A model generated the notes under the pieces. It saw only the letters and a list, made by a program, of their open reading frames with translations. It did not search any database and was not told the origin of the DNA. From Nemertoderma westbladi (Eukaryota; Xenacoelomorpha; Nemertodermatida; Nemertodermatidae), in assembly GCA_032718475.1 (NCBI GenBank), contig JAUCBJ010000889.1:1-51296 (forward strand): 51,296 nt of DNA, written 5' to 3'. Made by a program: the position numbers and the translations under genes. Positions within the stretch are counted from its first letter, which is position 1. Every line of letters starts with the position of its first letter. This document shows, piece by piece, positions 26,684 to 35,100 of this stretch.

Positions 26684-26691
26684 CCGCTCCA
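26684..26691 (-). promoter_or_regulatory. Candidate polypurine tract
   Basis: The minus strand reads TGGAGCGG directly before the 3' LTR. It is short and interrupted by a C and T; the position alone suggests the plus-strand primer site. Next to it, 26692-26718 is a perfect 9-bp inverted repeat (TGAAAACAG, 9-nt loop, CTGTTTTCA). Confidence 0.35.
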
Positions 26692-26718
26692 TGAAAACAG
26701 TAAGTAAGACTGTTTTCA
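26692..26718. repeat. Perfect 9-bp stem, 9-nt loop hairpin next to the 3' LTR
   Basis: TGAAAACAG (26692-26700) and CTGTTTTCA (26710-26718) are exact complements around TAAGTAAGA. Confidence 0.8.
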
Positions 26719-27138
26719 CCAATCGAAATATAAAATATTTACAAACTATTTCTAAATTTACTGGTAGGGCCTAAAATATAAAATATAATCACTATCTAAT
26801 TATTGCATACTTAATATTGCAGATACGGCGTAAATACAATCGATCGTACATACAAATACAAATTTACGAATTAACTTCAGTGCCTAAAATACAAAAAAAG
26901 GCTTTCGGTTATCAAGGTAAGCAAATTAAACAAATCAGAACAAATAAATCAAACAAATCGAACAAATAAATCAAACTCTTTCGATAAATCTTTATATATT
27001 GTAAATATACATAATAAACCTTCACCAAATTAAATCAGTTCAAATATAATATAAACATAATGCGCTAATAACTTTCAATAGTGTCCTCCTGACGATCTAA
27101 TAGTTCGTCCTGCTGGTCTGGATATCTTCTCCTGAGCA

Positions 27139-27537
27139 CTAATTGCTAACGGTAGGCTCGCAAGCCTTCCTTTCCATATCTCGTCCTTCCAAACCCAACG
27201 TCCGATATAAATACCCAAATATAATATCCAAATATAAAATATCCAATATAAATATCCAATATAACATCCAAATATAATATCTGAATATAATATCCTTTCT
27301 TCTCGCTTTCCTATTCCTTGGCCGACCGGGCTCGTCCACGTCCTCTAATACGATTGGGTGGTGGTCGAGGTCGAACTGGGCTCGGACTTCGGCGTCGAGT
27401 TGTCGGTGGTTCCAAAACGCTAGGAAAGGGGACGACGGGAGATGAAACGACCGCCTTCTTGGTAACGCAGACTTTGGTGGTTTGGGCAACGCGCTAATAT
27501 CAGCTCGGGGTTCTCGCAAACGTCGCTGGCGTCGCAT
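27139..27537 (-). CDS. Possible accessory ORF B of the BEL/Pao element
   Basis: A 132-codon minus-strand open frame between integrase and the 3' LTR. The first half is basic and proline-rich (PKPPKSALPRRRSF); the middle has an acidic/basic stretch (DVDEPGRPRNRKARRKD). The C-terminal third comes from an ATATCCAAATATAA-type simple repeat (IFRYYIWMLYWIFILDILYL). Its last codons run through palindromic repeat copy 1. It overlaps ORF A in another frame, so one of them may be a frame-shifted continuation of the other. No family recognised. Confidence 0.3.
   Translation of the reverse strand: MRRQRRLREPRADISALPKPPKSALPRRRSFHLPSSPFLAFWNHRQLDAEVRAQFDLDHHPIVLEDVDEPGRPRNRKARRKDIIFRYYIWMLYWIFILDILYLDIIFGYLYRTLGLEGRDMERKACEPTVSN
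27151..27170 (+). repeat. Palindromic repeat copy 1
   Basis: GGTAGGCTCGCAAGCCTTCC. The core GGCT-CGCA-AGCC is an inverted repeat. One of seven same-orientation copies found only inside the BEL/Pao element; this one lies in the C-terminal codons of possible accessory ORF B. Confidence 0.9.
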
Positions 27538-27769
27538 AACGCATCGTAGGGGTACAACGCTTTGAACTCCGCGCGTAACTCCTCCGCTGTTTTGTTATAA
27601 GCGTCCAATCGCTGTCGCGTGACGTTTGGATCCGCCTTGGATTTAGCAAGCTTGGCTGTACTCCTAGCCATACTCTCCACTCCAAACAGGTTAAAGTTTT
27701 GGCCCCATATCGGTTGAACGGCGCCTGGTGCTCCTATTCCTGCGTGGATCTTTGATAATAGTGTTTCTA
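27420..27769 (-). CDS. Possible accessory ORF A with strong 3' splice site
   Basis: The open minus-strand frame (continuous from 27782) has a plausible globular composition: MARSTAKLAKSKAD, RLDAYNKTAEELRAEFKALY, DALCDASDVCENPEL, ending GGRFISRRPLS. Immediately upstream the coding strand is pyrimidine-rich (CTGTTTGTGCTTCCTCTAG), a good 3' splice site with AG at 27771-27770. This would make 27769 the first exon base and need one base from an upstream exon to set the frame. Position 3' of integrase and expression by splicing would resemble an env-like or accessory ORF of other LTR elements, but no transmembrane or envelope feature is visible. Function unknown. Confidence 0.4.
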
Positions 27770-27782
27770 CTAGAGGAAGCAC

Positions 27783-28466
27783 AAACAGAGGTTAGATGTG
27801 AGGTGACTTAGAGTTTGTCGGCTTTTGGCTCAACTCTGCTCTAAACCCCAACCCATTTTGCCTAATGACTTCGGGTTCGCGTGATTTCGCACTGGCTCCT
27901 AATCCAAAAAATTGTGCCGATAAAAAACGAATTCCGGGTAAACTAGCCGCGAGTCTAAAATACTCACCTTTTAATTTCCCATACTACGTTTCCCAAGAAA
28001 ATAAGTCAGTCGAGAATTAATTGGTCAAAATAATAGTAGACACGACTACGCAGAATAAGACCGATTTTCTTTTCAAAAAAAAAAAATTTATTTATCGGTA
28101 GGCTCGCAAGCCTTCCATCCGCTCTTGTCCTCCCCAATTTTAATTTTATCTAGCTGTATTCTAGAATTTGCTTTCACTGGAGAATCGTTTTTCTTAAATT
28201 TAAATCCAACTAAATGGATTTGTCTAATAATTTTGAAAATTGTCTCACTTGTGGGTTCCAAGTGGAATTCCATTCCTACTGTACACACAATCCCGCTCCT
28301 ATGTGATACATAAGGGTACTACCCTCCATGTTCACGTATAAAGACAATGGAATTCCACCGCTGTCTCTATCTACAGTGAAGAGGATTACAAATGCACGTA
28401 CAGTAATACAAATACAAATAACTAAAATACAGTAGGTCTATGTGGCGGCCAACAAAGGTCCCACAT
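27783..28466 (-). other. Element non-coding stretch between integrase and ORF A
   Basis: AT-rich, with a poly-A tract on the plus strand around 28077-28086 and palindromic repeat copy 2 next to it. Short frames at 28088-28313 are not convincing. Confidence 0.5.
28097..28116 (+). repeat. Palindromic repeat copy 2
   Basis: GGTAGGCTCGCAAGCCTTCC, identical to copy 1, in the untranslated region downstream of integrase. Confidence 0.9.
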
Positions 28467-30494
28467 CTATTTACTAATATTGGGTGGAGATTTGTAGTCT
28501 CCCGTCTCGTTTCTAGTCTCCTCAAGGAGTACGAGACGTTGTACAGGTCTATCTACGGTACGTCCGTCGATAGTCCGTACAGTAACTGTTCTCACTATAC
28601 CAGATGTAGGGTGCGTGGTCAAAATGACTCCAGTCAGCCAAAACCGTCTTCTCAGATTAGCTTCGGCCAATAAAACATGGTCACCACGCCTTAAACACCG
28701 GGTATTTAGATACCAGGAAGTTCTGGTTGAAATAGAGGGCAAATAATATTTCTGCCATATTTCCCAGAATTTATTTGCAAGCAATTGAGTGATTTTCCAA
28801 GCCTTGTTGCCGTATCCGTCACTATCAACGGGTACCGAAATGGGCAACAATGTCGTCGGCGCCTGCATAAGCAGGTGCGCTGGTGTCAAGGCAAACTGTA
28901 CGTCGTTATTGTCTGGGATCAAAGCGATCGGTCTGGTATTTAAGATTGCTTCGATTTCTATTAGTAACGTCGTCAGTTGGTCGTCTGTCAAGATGTGTTG
29001 CGTCGGTACGACTTTAGCCATAGCAGTCTTTATTGAGCCAATCAGCCTTTCCCAAACGCCGCCTCTCCACGGACTGTCTGGAGTATTGAAAAACCAAACA
29101 ATACGGTGAGGACGTAGTTCCTCGGAAATCTGGTTTTGGTCCAATTTTCTCAAAGCTCTGGTTATCTCGTTCCGTGCACCCACAAAGTTTGTCCCTTGGT
29201 CGCAGTATATGGATTTGACCAATCCACGTCTAGCGATAAATCGCCGTAAGGCTAGGATAAAGGCATTGGTGGACAAGTCTGTCACTCGCTCTATATGGAC
29301 AGCTCTGCTGGCCATGCAGGTGAAGATCAATCCCCAACGTTTTACCTGTACCCTTCCGCGTTTCGCGATTATGGGTCCAAAACAGTCTATCCCTGTCTCA
29401 GTGAAAGGGGGTCTAAACGCCTGTAATCTTGCTAGTGGTAGTTCACTCATTTCTTGGTGTCCTATCCTCGCGTGCACCTTCTTACAAATAATACAGTTCC
29501 GTGTTACTGAACTCAGTGCCTTACTAGGTCTAATCAGTACAAACCTTGAGCGTAAGTGTGATAGACAGTGGTGTCTACCTACGTGTTTGAGTTGTACATG
29601 TGCGTCCAGTATCATAGCGCGCTGTAACTCATGGTGTTGCGGTATGATGATAGGATACCTAAAGTCAAGTGCAAAGTCGATGTTTTGGAGTCTGGACTTG
29701 TGACAAAGTAAGCCCCGGTAAATAATCGGACTCCAACTCAAAATCGGTGAAGACTTAATCTGTTTACCTTGTTTGATCGCTGTGAACTCTCGTGCGAAAT
29801 ATCGCAATTGATAATGTCGAATGATATCAACTTCACAGTGGCCAATTTCCTTTAAGGTAAGTCTTCTAGGAAAGTCGCGTTTGCCTCTGGCATATTGTCT
29901 CAATCGTTTGAGCCATGCTAACTTGCGGCATGCGTCAGTCCATGATCTAGTTAGGTTCACTATCCTGTCTACGTAAGTGTTAGTGACGTCATCGGGTAAG
30001 GTGTAGTCGTAGTGTGGATACTTGTCTGGACTTGGTAGGCCCACGGGCCTTCCGGTAGGTTTGTCTGAGTCCCCAAGTACGTCAATCTCTACTGTCTTAC
30101 CTTCGCCGTCCGCACCTAATGTGTCGACTGGCAGTAATGGTTTCAACTCTACAGTGTCAGTGTGTTCCTGTGAGCCTGTAAGCTTCCTAACCTTAGTCAC
30201 CACTTTACCTGTAGGTAAGTCAAGTACCTTCTTCGAGCGGAGTGTAATCCCTGTGGCCACCACTCTGTCGTCCAAAGAAGTCAAATTTGGTACGTCTCTA
30301 AATGTCCGCTCCAATGGGTCTTCTAATGGAGTGTCTAGTAGACAGTCTGGTGAAGCGTCTGGTGAACAGTCTGGTGAGACGTCTGGTGAGACATAGCGCG
30401 GAACATCCGGCAAAATGTCCTGTCGTCGGTCCCAAAGTCTGTCTAGCGTAACTTCTGTCAGAAAGTCTGGTTCAAAGTCTGGTGGACAGTCGGT
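28467..30494 (-). CDS. BEL/Pao pol, integrase part
   Basis: Reads from just after an in-frame TAG (30495-30497) to a stop at 28467; the first ATG is at 30413. Numbered from that ATG (648 residues): about 1-30 is the end of the Ser-Pro-Asp repeat linker. Then comes an H2C2 zinc-binding domain (H272, H277, C307, C310) and an integrase core with the catalytic triad D343 (TGIDCFGP), D405 (YCDQGTNF) and E455 (GGVWERLIG). The C-terminal DUF5641-like segment (WQKYYLPSIS...RRGDHVLLAE) is a hallmark of BEL/Pao. It joins cDNA ends to chromosomal DNA. The core looks intact with all catalytic residues; only the upstream TAG separates it from RT/RNase H, in the same frame. Confidence 0.92.
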   Translation of the reverse strand, partial: TDCPPDFEPDFLTEVTLDRLWDRRQDILPDVPRYVSPDVSPDCSPDASPDCLLDTPLEDPLERTFRDVPNLTSLDDRVVATGITLRSKKVLDLPTGKVVTKVRKLTGSQEHTDTVELKPLLPVDTLGADGEGKTVEIDVLGDSDKPTGRPVGLPSPDKYPHYDYTLPDDVTNTYVDRIVNLTRSWTDACRKLAWLKRLRQYARGKRDFPRRLTLKEIGHCEVDIIRHYQLRYFAREFTAIKQGKQIKSSPILSWSPIIYRGLLCHKSRLQNIDFALDFRYPIIIPQHHELQRAMILDAHVQLKHVGRHHCLSHLRSRFVLIRPSKALSSVTRNCIICKKVHARIGHQEMSELPLARLQAFRPPFTETGIDCFGPIIAKRGRVQVKRWGLIFTCMASRAVHIERVTDLSTNAFILALRRFIARRGLVKSIYCDQGTNFVGARNEITRALRKLDQNQISEELRPHRIVWFFNTPDSPWRGGVWERLIGSIKTAMAKVVPTQHILTDDQLTTLLIEIEAILNTRPIALIPDNNDVQFALTPAHLLMQAPTTLLPISVPVDSDGYGNKAWKITQLLANKFWEIWQKYYLPSISTRTSWYLNTRCLRRGDHVLLAEANLRRRFWLTGVILTTHPTSGIVRTVTVRTIDGRTVDRPVQRLVLLEETRNETGDYKSPPNISK

Positions 30495-30730
30495 CTAGAT
30501 GTCTGGTGAACAGTCTGGTGAGACGTCCGGTAGACATTCTGTCGAGAGTTCCATCAAACAATCTGGCGAACAATCCGGAGAACAATCTGGTGTCTCTTCT
30601 GGTGAATAGTCTGGCGAGTAATCTGGTGAACAATCCGGCGAAACGTCTGGTGAAATCTCCCGCGGAACATCCGGCGAAGGATTCATACAAGCGTCTGGTC
30701 GAGTGTCTGGCGAGACGTCTGGCGTAATGT
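30300..30730 (-). repeat. Tandem repeat linker encoding Ser-Pro-Asp units
   Basis: 12-bp-type units (plus strand TCTGGTGAACAG and variants) encode SPDV, SPDC and SPDY tetrapeptides between RNase H and integrase. The in-frame TAG at 30495-30497 lies in this region. A disordered, length-variable hinge at a protease cleavage boundary is a reasonable inference. Confidence 0.8.
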
Positions 30731-32159
30731 CAGGTCTGGCGTCCAGGTCATCAGATTTCGTCCGTCCTTTTTTCCTTTTGACCTTGGCGTTGGCTTTCGC
30801 TTTAGACTTGACAACCTTGTCGAGTTTTATCTCGGCACCCTCTGGTATGGTGTTGGTTGTCGCGTCCAATAACGGTGGCCATTCGTCTGATGGTCGCTGT
30901 AGGAAATCGGGTCCTCTAAACCAAAAGGATTTATTGTCCGGTTTACAAAAGTCGAGTGGTTGCATCCCCCGTGACGCGATGTCAGCTGGGTTCAGCTTCC
31001 CTGGACAGTGACGCCAATCTTGTTTGAGCGACCGGTCTAGTATTTCAGCCCGTCTGTTGGCTACGAAAGTCTTGAACTCAAATGTTTCGTTGTTTATGTA
31101 CCAAAGTACCAACGTCGCATCCGTCCAATATGTGACCTTCAAGTTAGCCTCCAGCTCGCGTTGAACTAGACTGACAATATCGGTGGATATCGTCCCGGCT
31201 TGCAGCTCCCCACGAGGTACAGTCATATACTTCAATGGCATTGTTCTAGCCCTTGAAGTAACGAGAGATACATCGTAGCTGTCCGATGTCACTTGTCGTC
31301 TAAGGTATAAAGTAACCCCCAATCCATCCTTGCTAGCGTCACTAAAGCTGTGAAGCTCTAAATCAGCAGGAAAGGTGGTTTGCAAAGGAAAGTATACCCT
31401 TGGTATGGTATAGTCTTGTAGGAACGTCAGTTGGGCTTCCCAGTCCCTCCATCGCTCAGCTAACTTTTCTGGGATGGGATCGTCCCATTCCAGTCCGGCT
31501 TGCCAAATGCTGCGGAGTATGATCCTGGCATGTAGGATCACTGGACTAATGAAACACAACGGGTCATACAATCGACTCATGGTCGATAAGCAAGTCCTCT
31601 TAGTGAGAGGTCTAGTCTGGTCGTTGGACCTTACACGTACCCTAAAATTGTCGGTGTTAGGGTCCCAACTAAGTCCTAGTACTTTGGTCGTCGGCAGAGG
31701 TTCTAGGTCTAAGTCCAAGTCACCTCCACTGCGATCCATCGGGTCAAATGAGTTCACCAGTTCGGGTTCGTTGGAAGCGAACTTCGTCAGGTGAAATCCG
31801 CCCTCAGCGAGACAATCCTGGAGTTGGTGTGCTACGGTTGTAGCGCGCTCCAAGGTGTCACAACTCTTGAGGCCGTCATCCACGTAGAAGTCTCGTTCCA
31901 CGGTCCGAACTACTTCTGGGTCAAATTGGTCTCGTCTGTCCAATGCTGTCTGCTTCAATGCGTACATGGTGCAGTTGGGGCTGTCCCTGGCTCCGAATAC
32001 TCTTACCTGCATTTGGTAAGTTTCTGGCGGAAGTTGTAAGTTTCCGTCCGGATACCAAAGAAACCTCAAACTGTCCCTGTCCCGCTCCAAAGCCTTAACC
32101 TGGTGAAACATGGCCTCTACGTCACAGGTGAAAGCCACTTTGCGTTGTCTAAAACGCAT
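30498..32159 (-). CDS. BEL/Pao pol, RT palm/thumb and RNase H part
   Basis: 554 codons in frame from 32159, stopped by TAG at 30497-30495. Visible motifs: RT motif A (CDVEAMFHQV, residues 12-21), motif B region (FGARDSPNCTMYAL, 55-68) and the catalytic YVDD at 92-95. The RNase H-like domain has SFSDASKDGLG at 271-281 and the signature NPADIASRG at 390-398. From about 475 on comes the Ser-Pro-Asp linker. The RT is split: its N-terminal part is in the preceding open frame, whose stop (TAA) overlaps this frame's first ATG as TAATG. RT homology is continuous across the point, so a one-base change is more likely than a start site. Enzyme residues seen here are intact. Confidence 0.9.
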
Positions 32160-35100
32160 TAGACTCCCATGAGGTAATTATTCATATTCGGCCCGTCCAT
32201 CAGTTCGCTGTTCATAGACATCCCTTGGTAAAGTGCAGCGCAGTCGTTGACTACACGCACCTTGCCAGGTTTGTCCGGGTGTCGAACAAAATGATGTGGC
32301 AGGTAATATGTCTGGTCTGTGGTTACCTCAGGATTTAACATCCTAATGGCGTATCCCTTTTGGAGATACATCTGAAGTTGTGCATTGTATTGCATATGGG
32401 CCGTCTCGTCTCGCAACAATCGCTGCCTTATTGATTTGAGTCGCCTCAAAGCAAGCGGGTAATTGTTAACGAGCTTAGGTTGTCCATCGCGCCACAACAT
32501 ACCAACCTCATAGTGGCCATTCGCGGTCTGGCGAATGGTATCTCTCATAATATTTAATGACCGTTTTTCCTGTTCTGACATAGCGGTCTCGTAACTACCG
32601 GGTTCTGCTGAGTCCTGTTCCAACCATTGAATGGTCCGTTCAGTCAGCAGTCGGTCAAGCGCTGCTTGCACTGCGCCATGGTCCTCGTCCACGTCTTCGT
32701 CCGCTGCGGTGGCTAGTGTCAATGTGTCTGGTAGGCTTGCAAGCCTTCCGGTGTCACTAGTCGGCGTCGAATCGTCGTGCGGCGGTTTGACAACCTCTTG
32801 ATCTATCGGTAGGCTCGCAAGCCTTCCAAGATCAACGACCGGTGTCGAAGCCTGGTGGGTGGGGTCAATGACCTTCGGATTTTTCGGTAGGCTCGCAAGC
32901 CTTCCAAAATCCTCGTTCATCGAGTCATCCACAGCAACAACCCTCAGGTCTTCAGTAGTCAATACAACCTGGTCTACTGCAAGTAGTTGTAAGTCAGAGG
33001 TCCGTATGGTCGTGTCCAGATCGGTTACGTCAGTATCGGTGGCGTCTGCGTTAGTGACGCAAGTCTGTCGTAGTGCCGTCCGTACAATTGGACCACGGGA
33101 GTGTGAAGGAGAATTATCTATCGTGTTAGTCAATAAACTACACGTACTCAAAACGTCGTCCTCCTGGTCACTTACCTCTAGTGAACGTATTGGTGCTCTA
33201 GTATACCAACCTATGGGAGTTCTACATGCGTAGGGGTTGCCCGCTGTAATAACAGATGGGCGTGTCTCCCATACCTGATGTAAGTTAAACTGGTCTGTCC
33301 CAATTAACATCGCAATGGAACGATAATTGACAGGACATTCCGGTATTCCAAGGTGTCGGAAATACTTACGATCTTCCGGTGATTGCTCTGGCACAGGGCC
33401 GAGCAAGTTACTAAAGTCCTTCGTAGCTGCAAAGGTCAAATTTCTTACCGGAAGTAATGAGCGCTCCTCCTTGCTGTGTTCCGCTTTGGAAAGAAGAGTG
33501 TCTAAAGTTAGTTTTACTCTCGTCACAGGAATCGCTCTCTTACCATGCATGCTGCTTACAGTATACTGAGCAGTCTTACCTTGACTCAAGTCCGTAACTA
33601 CGTCGGCTACTTGTTCGTCGACATAGCTATGCGATGACGCAGAGTCTAAGATGGCGTATATACGCTTGCTCCCTCGGGTTCCGGTAATCTTTATAGGAAT
33701 CACGCTAAACCCTTTCAATTGGTTCTGTGTGAGGAGCGTTATCGATGGCTGTTCCTCACCTGCATGCACGTAGAAAGTGTCGTCTTCCTCCTCGTCCTCG
33801 TCCGATGATCCTGACTGATCCATACAGTCGGTATAAAAGGTACGGATCTCGCGCGGCGCACGCTCCTTATAAAGCGCGTCGCATCTAGCCGCTTTATCGG
33901 GATGCTCTCGTCGAAAGCGTCTGGTCGGAGTATGACTGGTTGTGTGAAGCAACGCGTCATGGTTACGTCCACACAGAGAACATGTATCATCGCTCGGGCA
34001 ATCCTTCCGGACGTGTCCTGGCTTCATACATCTCCAACAGGAATCTAGAGATCGGATTTGGAGTCTCCTTTCCTCGATCCCTAACTCTTTAAAAGCGCGA
34101 CATCCACGTAGTTTATGTCCGCTATGGTTTCTGCCGTTCCGCTCGCAGTATGAGCATCCCACAAAGTCCGCCGGCAACTGTTGTCGTGGCTGCGTGGTGC
34201 CGATAGGCGTCAGAACTTTAGAAGTCTCAGTAGGGGTGGCGTAAGTAACGGCTTTCGCGTTCGTCGGAAATGGTTTAGTCCGATTTGGCGCAGAAACAGT
34301 TATCCCTTCCGCCGCGATATGGTGATCGGTATAGTTCGATCGAGTCTCGATCACGGCCTCCCGTGAAATAAGTTGATAGACATCGGTGAGTTTTAATAAC
34401 CCTCCGGCCTCTTCGCGCTGGTACTCGATGCGTCGCCATTCTCTTCGTAGTCGATGATGAAGTCGACCGATTATTCGAATGAGAACCGTCGGTGCGTTAG
34501 CGTACTCGAGTTGTCCAATGGACCGTAAAGTCCCTATAGCGTTCTTTATTTCGTCCGCGAGTCGTAAAAGGTCGATCGGTCTCGAAATGTTGCCTCCTCT
34601 GCAGAGGTCTTCTATAATGGATTTAGCCATGGCGACATTACCTCCGTAAATCGAATATAAACGGTCGTACGCCAACTCAAAGGCATCGGGAACACCAATA
34701 AAGGTTTCCGCTAATCGTTTCGGCTCACCAGACAGGACTTGGAGCAAGTAGTTAAACTTCTCCGTCGAGGTGAAAGCACACTTAGCGATCTGGGACTCTA
34801 CGTAGTCTACCAGTGTGCGCCAGTGTTTCGCGTTGCCAGAGAACTTCGGCGGTTGCTGTGCCGGTAATCCGTGTCTAGCCGCGAATTTCGCAATCTCGCT
34901 AACCAAATCCAACTGTCCGCGTCCCTGTTCGGCGGCGTCGTCCAGTCGCTCCCTTCCGCGCGTTGTTCGTCGGTAGGAATTATTAACGGGATCTTCTTCT
35001 CGATGTGTCGGAGTCCGTCTAGTCTCCTGTTCTCTCCTCGGTGGTCGATGTTGTCTAGTTTGTTCCAACTCCACGCTGGTTCGTGATCGATCCGACGGTT

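Noticed and set aside
28789-29703. Plus-strand ORFs opposite integrase and others opposite gag (for example 35928-36347)
   Set aside because: They are shadows of the minus-strand polyprotein and have no recognisable motifs.
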